Assembly (NCBI GenBank): GCA_017509755.1
Contig: JAFWOY010000040.1
Location: 1-64,000, forward strand
DNA length: 64,000 nt
DNA from: Bacteroidales bacterium
GTDB taxonomy: Bacteria > Bacteroidota > Bacteroidia > Bacteroidales > UBA932
Reading direction: 5' to 3'
Below the pieces are notes generated by a model that was not told the DNA's origin, made no database searches, and saw only the letters and a program-made list of their open reading frames with translations. Positions within the stretch are counted from its first letter, which is position 1, and the number at the start of each line of letters is the position of its first letter. Of this stretch, positions 43,295 through 52,023 are shown piece by piece. A program made the translations under genes and the position numbers.

Positions 43295-44701
43295 TTAGTA
43301 ATAGACTTCCGTTACGTCGTAATACATGCGCCACCAGCCATCATCCCCGTCGCCGAAGGTCAGGATACCGCGTGAAGGGGTCTCCATCCAGACGTACCAG
43401 GTGATGGAGGTACCGCCGTCCGGCGTCATGTCCATCGTGTACGGGCCCGTACCGATGTTGGCGTCCACCTTGTTGTACTTCGGGTTCGGGTCGATCCAGA
43501 AGGTGACAGGCTCGCCTTCGTAGATGATGGTGCTCGGGATCTTGATGTACTGCTCTTGGTCGTACGGGCAGAGTGTCGTCTCATTGAGCAGATAGACCAC
43601 ACCGTCGGAAGCCAGCGTGAAGTCGAGGTCGATGTCGGAGTTCATCGCATTCTTGATGCGGTAGCGGGTCGGGTCGTACTTGTTGACCAGCAGGGTCGAA
43701 TGCCACACCTTTTCAGAGGTGACGCTCGCATTCATCTTGCCCTGGTAGAATTCGACCTTGCCCAGCTTCATGAAGTCGGCATCCGGATTCGGGCGCGGGC
43801 TCTTGTTGACCACGTCGTAGTACATGCGCCACCAGCCGTCGTCCCCGTCGCCGAAGGTCAGGATGCCCCGCGAAGCGGTCTCCATCCAGACGTACCAGGT
43901 GATGGACGTACCACCGTCCGGTGTCATGTCCATCGTGTACTCGCCGGTACCGATGTTGGCGTCCACCTTGTTGTACTTCGGGTTCGGGTCGATCCAGAAG
44001 GTGACCAGTTCGCCCTCATACTCGATGGTGCTCGGGACCTTGATGTACTGCTCGCCGTCATACGGGCATTCTTCCGTTTCGTTAAGCAGATAGACCACGC
44101 CGTCGGAAGCCAGCGTGAAGTCGAGATCGACGCCCGAGTTCATCGCATTGCGGATCCGGTACTTGGTCTTGTCATACTTGGAAACCTGGAGCGTAGCATA
44201 CAGTTCATCATACAGATGGACGGAACTGTTCATCTTGCCCTGATAGAATTCCACCGTGGCATAGTCCACGAATTCCGAATCGTCGCCGCCAGGCATCGTC
44301 AGGGTGCCGGAGAAGGTGTTCCAGCCGGCGGGAGAGACTTTCGCTTCATCGAACGAGACGGTAAAGCTGTAGGCTTCGCCCGCTTCAGCCTGATCTGCGT
44401 CATACCCGACACGGACGGTTGAAGTCGATTCGCCGGCGGCGAAATGCACCTGGGCCGGCGTTTCCAGGGAGAAGAGGCCGTCGCCGGCAAGGGTCAGATT
44501 GACCGTCAGATCCGTATTGATGACACCTCGGATGAGTTGGAACTCGATCACGGGTTCATCCGTGAACAGCCAGGCCCCGCTGTTGGCGCTGAAGGTCAGG
44601 CATTCGTTGGTCGGTTGATAGAGATAGCTGGTCTGTTCGCAGGAAACAAGTGCGAAGAGGGCTACCATCCAAACGGATAAAGAAGTAAGTAACTTTTTCA
44701 T
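43295..44701 (-). CDS. SusE/F-position surface lipoprotein with a duplicated module
   Basis: 468 residues. A lipoprotein signal (LVSC, Cys21) is followed by a beta-rich domain resembling Calx-beta / DUF1735-type folds (about 30-140). Two tandem copies of a 166-residue module follow, each opening with VEFYQGKMN and closing with DGDDGWWRMYYDV. The module has no family I recognise. Its position directly after susD matches the SusE/SusF surface glycan-binding proteins, so ligand binding is the likely role. The exposed Trp/Tyr-rich ends of each module would suit carbohydrate stacking. Confidence 0.8.
   Translation of the reverse strand: MKKLLTSLSVWMVALFALVSCEQTSYLYQPTNECLTFSANSGAWLFTDEPVIEFQLIRGVINTDLTVNLTLAGDGLFSLETPAQVHFAAGESTSTVRVGYDADQAEAGEAYSFTVSFDEAKVSPAGWNTFSGTLTMPGGDDSEFVDYATVEFYQGKMNSSVHLYDELYATLQVSKYDKTKYRIRNAMNSGVDLDFTLASDGVVYLLNETEECPYDGEQYIKVPSTIEYEGELVTFWIDPNPKYNKVDANIGTGEYTMDMTPDGGTSITWYVWMETASRGILTFGDGDDGWWRMYYDVVNKSPRPNPDADFMKLGKVEFYQGKMNASVTSEKVWHSTLLVNKYDPTRYRIKNAMNSDIDLDFTLASDGVVYLLNETTLCPYDQEQYIKIPSTIIYEGEPVTFWIDPNPKYNKVDANIGTGPYTMDMTPDGGTSITWYVWMETPSRGILTFGDGDDGWWRMYYDVTEVYY
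43312..44264 (-). repeat. Tandem duplication of 498 bp inside the lipoprotein gene
   Basis: Segments 43312-43766 and 43810-44264 are offset by exactly 498 bp (166 codons) and are nearly identical over long stretches, for example around 43400-43510 and 43898-44008. Divergence is highest at the start of each module. This implies a recent or gene-converted duplication. Confidence 0.85.
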
Positions 44702-44719
44702 AGCACACTGTTTTCACTG

Positions 44720-46225
44720 TTAATAACCTGCATTCTGCTGCGAACGGATCTGGGGATTGGAATCGATCTCGGCCTGCGGGATTGGCCATACGAAGAACGG
44801 ATCGGAAGCCGTGCGGCTCATCAGTTCAGTGTACGTGCTGCCGGCATCGATGACCAGGTTCTTGTCCTGGGCTTCGCTGCGGGCGAATCCTTCATTCCAA
44901 CGCTTGAGATCCTTGAAGCGGAAGCCTTCGCCGTAAAGTTCCTTGGCGCGTTCCATCTTGATCTGGGCCATCAGCTCGTCACCCGTGTAGTGGCGGTCGG
45001 CATAGCCCGGAATACGGCTGGCACGCAGCCGGTTGAGATAGGTGCAGGCTTGCTCGGGCTGGTTCGACATCGCATAGGCCTCTGCAGCGATCAGATACTG
45101 CTCCGCAATGCGGAACGGCTTGATCTTGTGCATATAGGTCGAAGCGGTCGTTGAGGCCATCAGTTCCGGGTTGCCGGGGAACTTGAAGCAGAGATACACC
45201 GTACCCGAGAAGTTGCCCAGGTTCACCTGCGTGCGGCGGAACCAGGTCGTGAAACGGAGGTCATTGCGGTCGTACGCATCCACGATCCATTTCTCCGGGA
45301 TGTAGTTCGGCGCATAGAGGCCGCCCGTGAACTGGATGTAGCCGTAGTCGTTGGTGTTCGGCGTGGAAAGGATGCTCGCCCAGAACTGGGTGATGCACTC
45401 CTTGCCGCTGTCGTTGTTCCAAAGGGCCGTGAACTCATCCTGCGTGGTGAGCAGCGGGTAGCGGCCGTTGTCGGCCAGCGAAGCGGCCAGGCTGGCGGCC
45501 TTGCTGTAATCACCCTTGGTCAGTGCGACACGGGCTTGCATGGCCTTGACGGCATCGGAGGTAATGTAGATGGCGCCTTCCTCACCCGCGACCGATCCGA
45601 GCAGCTGCTCGGCTTTCGCCAGGTTCCGTTCAATGTAATCATACGTCTCCGTCAGCGTGCTGCGGCCCACATAGGTGGACTGGTCACTCGGCGTCGCGAA
45701 GGTCTTGTCCGAAAGCATCACGCCATAGTCGGACGATGCACTGGACGAATAGTTCTTGCAGAACAGTTCGGTCAGGATGAACATCGCATAGGCTTTGGCG
45801 AAAGCACTTTCACCGAGGATCACATCGTACTGCGCCTTTTCAGAGGCCGTGGCCTCGGCCTGGAGGGCTGGGATCCCTTCCTCGAGGAAATTGCCCAGCA
45901 TGACCAGGTAGTAGGCGCTCGACCAGAGCGATTCGACATTGCCGAAAGTGGAACGCATCTCCCATTTGTAGTATTCACCATTGCGGTTACCGTAGGTGAT
46001 GGAGCCGTGGAACGAGTCGGACATCAGCTCCATCAGATAAACCGGAGCACCTGACGTCAGGCTGTTGCGCATCGTGATATAGAGGTCGCGACGGAGTTTC
46101 TGCGCGTCATCCATGGAGCGGAGCGCTTCTTCCGTCGAGATGGAACTCGTCGGTTTCAGGTCCAGGTTGCAACCCGAGACGAACATCATAGCGAGGGCAC
46201 AAAGGCTGAATATAATCTTTTTCAT
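44720..46225 (-). CDS. susD: SusD/RagB-family nutrient-binding lipoprotein
   Basis: 501 residues with a lipoprotein signal (VSGC, Cys19) and the helical TPR-like SusD fold. Typical features are the N-terminal LDLKPTSSIS segment, mid-protein NVESLWSSAYYLVMLGNFLEE, and the C-terminal RAKELYGEGFRFKDLKRW and DPFFVWPIPQAEIDSNP. SusD forms the lid over the SusC transporter and defines ligand capture. It starts 16 bases after susC. Confidence 0.95.
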   Translation of the reverse strand: MKKIIFSLCALAMMFVSGCNLDLKPTSSISTEEALRSMDDAQKLRRDLYITMRNSLTSGAPVYLMELMSDSFHGSITYGNRNGEYYKWEMRSTFGNVESLWSSAYYLVMLGNFLEEGIPALQAEATASEKAQYDVILGESAFAKAYAMFILTELFCKNYSSSASSDYGVMLSDKTFATPSDQSTYVGRSTLTETYDYIERNLAKAEQLLGSVAGEEGAIYITSDAVKAMQARVALTKGDYSKAASLAASLADNGRYPLLTTQDEFTALWNNDSGKECITQFWASILSTPNTNDYGYIQFTGGLYAPNYIPEKWIVDAYDRNDLRFTTWFRRTQVNLGNFSGTVYLCFKFPGNPELMASTTASTYMHKIKPFRIAEQYLIAAEAYAMSNQPEQACTYLNRLRASRIPGYADRHYTGDELMAQIKMERAKELYGEGFRFKDLKRWNEGFARSEAQDKNLVIDAGSTYTELMSRTASDPFFVWPIPQAEIDSNPQIRSQQNAGY

Positions 46226-46241
46226 AGTGGATCCTCCTTGA

Positions 46242-49226
46242 TTAGAAAGTCAACTCGACACCGAATACCATCTGGCGCGTGTTCGGGTAGTTACCCATGG
46301 CGGTGATGGCGTCGATCTCCGGGTCCCAGCCCGTGTACTTGGTAAATGTCAACAGGTTACGTCCGGAAACATAGATCTTCGCACCGCCGATGAAGCCGGA
46401 GCGGTCCATCAGTTTCTTCGGGAACGTGTAGGACAGCTGCACATTCTTCAGGCGGACGAACGAAGCGTTGTCGATGAAGCGGCTGTCATGACGCACCGCC
46501 TCGCCGGCCTTCGGGATGTCGGTGATCTGGCCCGGCGTGGTCCAGATGTTCTTCATCCGCTTGGTCATGTTCGACTCGTCGGCGAAGCTCGGGTTCTCCA
46601 CGAAATAGCGGTCGTAGTTCTCCATGTATTTGCCGACCACGCCCGAGAAGGTCGCATTGAACGAAAGACCCTTCCAGCTGGCATCGACCGAAGCGCCGCC
46701 CGACCAGGGGGCGAAACGGTTCTTGCCGAGGAAGACGGCATTGCTCTCGGTATAGGTGCTCGTCAGGGTTCCGTCCGCATTGCGCCAGAGCGATTTGCCG
46801 TTGGCCGGGTCCACACCTGCGAAGTCAACGAGGAAGAATTCACCGTAAGCGTGGCCGACCTGGAATTTCAGGCCGGAGCTGCCGTCCACGAATTCGTCGC
46901 GGCCGTCATACAGCTCGGTGATGACGTTCTTGTTGTAGTTCATGTTGAAGCCAAGGCCGAAGTACCAGTCTTTCGTGTTGACCACGTCGAGCTTCAGTTC
47001 CACATCCACACCGCGGTTGCGCATCGAGCCCACGTTGCCCCAGCCGCCGGAGAAACCGGAGATGTAGGAGTACGGGATATACATGAGCATGTCCTTGGTG
47101 TTCTTGTTGTAGAATTCCACATTGAAGGTCAAGCGGTTCCACAGACGGCCGTTGATGCCGGCATTGAGGGCCTCCAGGGTCTCCCAGGTCAGGTTCGGAT
47201 TGCTGAGCGAGGAGATGTACCAGGAAGACTGGCCGTCATAAAGACGTCCGGAGGAGGTAAGACCGTAAGCCCGGTAATTGCTGATGCCGGAGTTACCCAT
47301 CGTACCATAAGAGGCTTTCAGCTGGAGGTTGTCGATCCAGTCCACTCCTTCGAGGAAGTGCTCCTTCTTGAGGTTCCACATCGCACCGACCGACCAGAAG
47401 CTGGCGTAGCGGCGGTTCGCGCCGAAGAGCGAGGAACCGTCGATACGGTAGGTAAGGTCCAGATAATACTTGTCGGCGAAGTCGTAGGACAGGCGCGAGA
47501 AGAAGGAGTTGTAGGCGACCTCCGAGAAGGTGTACGAAGGAAGGTTGGCCTGCGTACCGTGGTTGACGTTCGTCAGGCGTTCATCTGTCTGGCCGTTGGT
47601 CCAGGTGGAGAAATACTCATCGTTCGAATAGATGGACTCATGACCGGCCAGCAGCACGAAGTGATGGTCGCGTGCGATGGCGAATTTGTATTCAGCCGTA
47701 TTGGTGGAAGTCAGGCGGTAGAAACGCTCGAAGGACTCTTCCGTCACCGTGGCGAGGTTGATGTGGTTGGGCAGCACCTTGCCGGTATAGCGGTAATCCG
47801 AGCCCTCGATGGCCTGCACGGCACGGAGCGTCAAGCCCTTGAACGGGGTGATTTCCTGATAGAGATTGCCGTTCAGACGGGCCGTGGTCCGTTTCGTCGG
47901 CTGGGCCTCCATCCGGCGGAAATAGTTCCACATGCCCAGGTCGGTGATGTAATCCGGTTCGTCGCCGTAGCCCACGAAATTGCCGGAAGCATCCGTGATG
48001 ATTTCATAAGGCGTGGCATACGGAAGGCCCCAGGCCACGATGTTCATCGGGTTGTAGTAACCCGTGCTGGTGGTCGAATAACCCGCCGTATGGTGGGACT
48101 GCCAGGTCAGGTTGAGATTGATACCGATCTTGAGCCATTCGGCGATCTTGCTGTTGACGTTCGAACGGATCGAGTAGCGTTCCATGTCGGAGAAAGGCTC
48201 GATACCGGTCCGGTCGAAAGCGCCCAGCGAAATATAATAATCGCTGCGCTCGCTGCGGCCCGAAACGCTGAGGTCGGCCTTCCAGGTCGGAGCGTTCTCG
48301 TTGAGGATCCATTTGCGCCAGTCAGTCTCAATGTGGTTCTTCAGACGGAAATCCTTGAGTTCCTGGAACTGGGCGTTCTGCTTCAGGCTGGGATCCGCCA
48401 GTTCGCGGAACTCGAACCATTCCTGTGCATTCATCAGTTCCATCGGGAACTGGGCCATGTTGGAGATACCGTACGAACCGCTGACCGTCACGGTCGGCTT
48501 CTCGCCGGCACCTTTCTTGGTCGTGATGTAGATCACACCGTTGGCGGCGCGGGAACCGTAGATAGCGGTGGAGGAAGCGTCCTTCATCACCGTCACGTTC
48601 TCGATATTGTTGGGGTTCAATGCGGTGAAGATCGCTACATCCACCGGCGTACCGTCGAGGATGAACAGCGGCGTGTTCGACGCATTGATGGAGTTGACAC
48701 CGCGCAGACGCATCGAAACCGAAGCGCTCGGCTCACCGGAGCTGGTGTACACCTGAAGGCCGGCCACCTTTCCCTGCAGGGCGTCACCGGCGCTGGCCGC
48801 AGGAATCTTGGTGAAAGCGTCCGACCGGACCAGCGTCGAAGCGCCGACCACGGAGCTGATCTTCTTGGCAGTACCGTAACCGACCACGATGGTCTCCTCC
48901 AGCATCTCGGTATCGTCACTCATGATGATGTTGACGACACTGCGGCCGGACACCTGCACGGTCTGCGTGATCATACCAATATACGTGAAAGTCAACCGGT
49001 CATCGGCCCCGGCGCGGATGGTATATTCACCTGCCGCGCCCGTAGTCGTGTACTGGCCGGATGCTTCATTGTGGACGGTAACACCGACCAGAGGTTCATT
49101 CCGGGTATCGGTCACTGTGCCGGACACTGAGCGCGCGCCCTGCGCAAAGACCGAGACCGGGACGAGCAACAGGACTGTCAGGACGACAGCCCAGCCTCTC
49201 CATAGAATCGTTTTTTTCATCGGCAT
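46242..49226 (-). CDS. susC: SusC/RagA-family TonB-linked outer-membrane transporter
   Basis: 994 residues. Signal peptide, then a carboxypeptidase-regulatory-like domain (about 27-105), the SusC signature region (EETIVVGYGTAKK), a plug (about 120-230, GDALQGKVAGLQV, LRGVNSIN, LFILDGTPVD, KDASSTAIYGSRAANGVI) and a 22-strand barrel ending QMVFGVELTF. It imports oligomers with SusD. I chose the ATG at 49226. The open frame runs further upstream, but only inside the aminotransferase gene. It begins 20 bases after that gene, so there is no room for a separate standard promoter. Confidence 0.95.
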   Translation of the reverse strand: MPMKKTILWRGWAVVLTVLLLVPVSVFAQGARSVSGTVTDTRNEPLVGVTVHNEASGQYTTTGAAGEYTIRAGADDRLTFTYIGMITQTVQVSGRSVVNIIMSDDTEMLEETIVVGYGTAKKISSVVGASTLVRSDAFTKIPAASAGDALQGKVAGLQVYTSSGEPSASVSMRLRGVNSINASNTPLFILDGTPVDVAIFTALNPNNIENVTVMKDASSTAIYGSRAANGVIYITTKKGAGEKPTVTVSGSYGISNMAQFPMELMNAQEWFEFRELADPSLKQNAQFQELKDFRLKNHIETDWRKWILNENAPTWKADLSVSGRSERSDYYISLGAFDRTGIEPFSDMERYSIRSNVNSKIAEWLKIGINLNLTWQSHHTAGYSTTSTGYYNPMNIVAWGLPYATPYEIITDASGNFVGYGDEPDYITDLGMWNYFRRMEAQPTKRTTARLNGNLYQEITPFKGLTLRAVQAIEGSDYRYTGKVLPNHINLATVTEESFERFYRLTSTNTAEYKFAIARDHHFVLLAGHESIYSNDEYFSTWTNGQTDERLTNVNHGTQANLPSYTFSEVAYNSFFSRLSYDFADKYYLDLTYRIDGSSLFGANRRYASFWSVGAMWNLKKEHFLEGVDWIDNLQLKASYGTMGNSGISNYRAYGLTSSGRLYDGQSSWYISSLSNPNLTWETLEALNAGINGRLWNRLTFNVEFYNKNTKDMLMYIPYSYISGFSGGWGNVGSMRNRGVDVELKLDVVNTKDWYFGLGFNMNYNKNVITELYDGRDEFVDGSSGLKFQVGHAYGEFFLVDFAGVDPANGKSLWRNADGTLTSTYTESNAVFLGKNRFAPWSGGASVDASWKGLSFNATFSGVVGKYMENYDRYFVENPSFADESNMTKRMKNIWTTPGQITDIPKAGEAVRHDSRFIDNASFVRLKNVQLSYTFPKKLMDRSGFIGGAKIYVSGRNLLTFTKYTGWDPEIDAITAMGNYPNTRQMVFGVELTF

Positions 49227-49246
49227 TATGTTTAGAATAGTGTGTG

Positions 49247-50446
49247 CTAACGTGTGCGGCCGGGATACGTCTCGAGCGCTTTCTCGAGGCAGACCAGCGC
49301 GTGCTTGAGGTCTTCTTCCTTGAGCACGTACGCCAGGCGGATCTGGTTGCGGCCCAGGCCGGGCGTCGCATAGAAACCGGCCATCGGGGCGACCATCACC
49401 GTTTCCCCGTTGTAGTTGAAGTCTTCGAGCAGCCACTTGGCAAAGGCCTCGCTGTCATCGACCGGCAGTTGGGCGGCCGCATAGAACGCGCCCATCGGAC
49501 GCGGCGCAATCACGCCTTTCATCTTCTGCAGGCCGTCGATCAGTACGTCGCGGCGATGGATATACTCATCCCGGACAGCCTTGAAATAGGAAGCAGGCGC
49601 ATCCAGCGCTCCCTCAGCAGCAATCTGTCCATAGGAAGGCGAGCAAAGGCGGGCCTGGGCATAGCGCATCACAGCCGCCATCACTTCCTTGTTCCGGGAG
49701 ACGAGATAACCGATACGGGCGCCGCAGAGGCTGTAGCGCTTCGACACGGAGTCAAGCAGGATGACATGCTGCTCCAGGCCGGGGATGTGCATGCAGGAGA
49801 AGTGCGGAGCATCGGTATAGCAGAATTCACGGTACACCTCGTCGGCGTAGATGAAAAGACCGTATTTCTTGGCAATCTCACCCAGCTCGAGAAGGGCTTC
49901 CTTCGTGTAGAGGCAGCCCGTCGGGTTACCTGGGTTGCAGATGACCACACCCTTGGTCTTCGGGGTGATGTGTTTCTCGACCTCGCTCATCGGCGGAAGG
50001 GCAAAGCCGTCCTCGATGTGCGTGGTGATGGGCACCAGTTTCACGTCGTTCTGCAGGGCGAAGGAATTGTAATTGGTATAGAACGGCTCGAAGACAATCA
50101 CTTCGTCATCCGGATCGCAGGTCACCGAAAGGGCAATCTGCAGGGCTTCGCTGCCACCGTTGGTAATGTTGATATCAGCTGCTTCCACGTTGATGCCGAT
50201 ACCCTTGTAGTAGCGGGAGAGACCCTCGCGCAGCGAATCGTTACCGCCGCTCTTGGCGTATGCCACCACCTTGAGTTTGTTGTTCTTCACGGCGTCGAGC
50301 GCTTCCTGGGGAGACTCGATGTCAGGCTGACCGATATTCAGGTGATACACCTTGATCCCGCGTTTCTTGGCCGCATCCGCAAAGGGGACGAGTTTGCGGA
50401 TCGGGGATGCAGGCATGGCCTGCGCCTTTTTGGATAATGTAAGCAT
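49247..50446 (-). CDS. Class I aminotransferase (aspartate-aminotransferase-like)
   Basis: 399 residues. The PLP lysine is in SVSKRYSLCGARIGY. NIGQPDIESP, CNPGNPTG and the C-terminal IRLAYVL carrying the substrate arginine match the AspC/AspB branch. There is no signal peptide, so it is cytoplasmic. It stands between dacB (24-base gap) and susC (20-base gap) in the same direction. A role in handling amino acids such as Ala, Asp or Glu released from peptides is plausible, but it could be a housekeeping enzyme that the locus has joined. Confidence 0.87.
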   Translation of the reverse strand: MLTLSKKAQAMPASPIRKLVPFADAAKKRGIKVYHLNIGQPDIESPQEALDAVKNNKLKVVAYAKSGGNDSLREGLSRYYKGIGINVEAADINITNGGSEALQIALSVTCDPDDEVIVFEPFYTNYNSFALQNDVKLVPITTHIEDGFALPPMSEVEKHITPKTKGVVICNPGNPTGCLYTKEALLELGEIAKKYGLFIYADEVYREFCYTDAPHFSCMHIPGLEQHVILLDSVSKRYSLCGARIGYLVSRNKEVMAAVMRYAQARLCSPSYGQIAAEGALDAPASYFKAVRDEYIHRRDVLIDGLQKMKGVIAPRPMGAFYAAAQLPVDDSEAFAKWLLEDFNYNGETVMVAPMAGFYATPGLGRNQIRLAYVLKEEDLKHALVCLEKALETYPGRTR

Positions 50447-50470
50447 TATTGGGATGGATTATAGTTGTTG

Positions 50471-51967
50471 TTATAGTTTTGCTCCATATTTGGCCAGTTC
50501 TTCCAGGAAGCCCTCGACCTTGGGCATCATCCGGCTCGTCGGGGCGTCGTAGTTGTTGAGCATGATGGCGAAGCGGATCAGCCCGCGCTGGGAATCAACA
50601 TACCCGGCATAGCAGCGCACATTCGAGAGCGAACCGCTCTTGGCATAGATGGTTTTCTTCAGTTCGGGATCAGCGTTATTGAGCACGGTCCGGAGCGTGC
50701 CAGGCCGGCCGGGGCCCGGAAAACTCGCGAGATACTCCTCGAAATCCGGATTTTCCGCCATCATCGCATAGAAACGCGTGAAGAAACGCGGGGATACGTA
50801 ATTCTGGCGGGAAAGGCCGCTGCCATCATCCTGTGTATAGCCGTAGGTGGAAACGCCCTTCTCCTTGAGATACTCCTTGATGACATGACTGGCACGGCCA
50901 TAAGTGATGCCGAGGAATTCCTGGCCGGTCTCCCGTTCCACCAGTTTTTTGCCGACCATCTTGAAGATGGTCTCGGCGAAGAAGTTGTTGCTGATGGTAT
51001 TGGTTACCTTGACAATCCGGCGAAGTTCGGGAGAGAAGGTTTCCGCGATATAGGTCAGGTCTTTCTGGGAAGGGGCGATGAAGTCGTACTCCATCTGGCG
51101 GATGTCGGAAACGCCTTTGCATCCGATGCCTTTCTTTTCACTGAGGAATCTGGCAAACTCGGCCGCGCAGGTCACCGGCCCGTATTTGTTGGACATGGCC
51201 AGCTTCCGGGGCTTGGCATCCACACCATAGGTCCCGACAAATTTGCCGACCGTTGCGATACTTGAAGCGTAATACTCCGTATTGTCCCCGGATCCCCGCT
51301 TGCCGGTAATGGCTTCATTGATATAGGTAATGTAAGGAGACTGAGGTCCGAGCGGCGTGATGCGGACCGGATCGCCTTCCGACAGGCCGGCCTCGATCTG
51401 GAAAAGACTCTGGTTCTCACAGAACGACAATCCGGAGGTACCGCTGCCCCAGTCGTAGCCGATATTGCCGTAGGCCCAGCTCGCGGGAATGTTCTCTTCT
51501 TCAAAGATCCGGTCATCCCCGATGATGCGGCCTTTGATGCGGCGGATGCCGGCTTTCTGAACAGCCTTGGCCCAGACGCCGAAGATTGAATCTATCGGGA
51601 ATGCGATCGTATCCCGGGAGCCAAGCGTCGGATCGGCGCCGCCGACGATATACAGGTTGCCGTTGAGCACCCCATCGACGATCTTGCCGTCATACGCAAT
51701 CCGGGTGGAGAACCGGTAACCGGGGCCGAGGACTTCATAGCCAAGGCCCGTCGTGATGGTTTTCATCGTCGATGCCGTCAGCAACGGCATATCCGGATTC
51801 CAGGAAGCGATCTCCCGGCCGTCAGCGTCAACGGCGAGGATACCGACCACAGCGTTGATCAGCAGCGAGTCAGTCTTCATCTGCCGGTCTATGTAATTCT
51901 GGACACGATTCTGGCCGAAACCCATCAACGGGATGAGCACCAGGGCCATTAGAAAATGCTTTTTCAT
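50471..51967 (-). CDS. dacB: D-alanyl-D-alanine carboxypeptidase, PBP4 / DacB type (S13)
   Basis: 498 residues with a signal peptide. Penicillin-binding protein motifs are visible: Ser66-x-x-Lys69 (STMK), SNN in TISNNFFAE and KSG in IYAKSGSLSNVR. PBP4 enzymes remove the terminal D-Ala from murein stem peptides or open cross-links in the periplasm. It is the first gene of the minus-strand series, with its promoter at 51989-52020. Confidence 0.93.
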   Translation of the reverse strand: MKKHFLMALVLIPLMGFGQNRVQNYIDRQMKTDSLLINAVVGILAVDADGREIASWNPDMPLLTASTMKTITTGLGYEVLGPGYRFSTRIAYDGKIVDGVLNGNLYIVGGADPTLGSRDTIAFPIDSIFGVWAKAVQKAGIRRIKGRIIGDDRIFEEENIPASWAYGNIGYDWGSGTSGLSFCENQSLFQIEAGLSEGDPVRITPLGPQSPYITYINEAITGKRGSGDNTEYYASSIATVGKFVGTYGVDAKPRKLAMSNKYGPVTCAAEFARFLSEKKGIGCKGVSDIRQMEYDFIAPSQKDLTYIAETFSPELRRIVKVTNTISNNFFAETIFKMVGKKLVERETGQEFLGITYGRASHVIKEYLKEKGVSTYGYTQDDGSGLSRQNYVSPRFFTRFYAMMAENPDFEEYLASFPGPGRPGTLRTVLNNADPELKKTIYAKSGSLSNVRCYAGYVDSQRGLIRFAIMLNNYDAPTSRMMPKVEGFLEELAKYGAKL

Positions 51968-51973
51968 CTCGGA

Positions 51974-52020
51974 TTTCTTTATATCCTACAAATTTAATAA
52001 ATTTGCCGTCTAAACGCAAA
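51974..52020. promoter_or_regulatory. Palindromic back-to-back promoters of dacB and the racemase
   Basis: CAAATTTAATAAATTTG (51989-52005) is a perfect palindrome apart from its central base. Each arm is a TAAATTTG -7 box, one per strand. For dacB, a TTTG -33 (52020-52017) stands 20 bases away. For the racemase, TTTC (51974-51977) stands 20 bases upstream. Each promoter's -33 lies in the other's transcribed region, so the two promoters should exclude each other. The palindrome could also bind a dimeric regulator. Confidence 0.75.
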
Positions 52021-52023
52021 AAA

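Noticed and set aside
43312-44264. CRISPR or other short-repeat array
   Set aside because: The repeats are two 498-bp in-frame coding copies. No regularly spaced short repeats occur anywhere in the window.
49227-49436. Longer SusC start inside the aminotransferase gene
   Set aside because: The extension is a shadow of the aminotransferase in another frame. A good signal peptide starts at 49226.
52003-52023. Upstream TTG start for the racemase
   Set aside because: It lies within the promoter palindrome and would put charged residues ahead of the lipoprotein signal.
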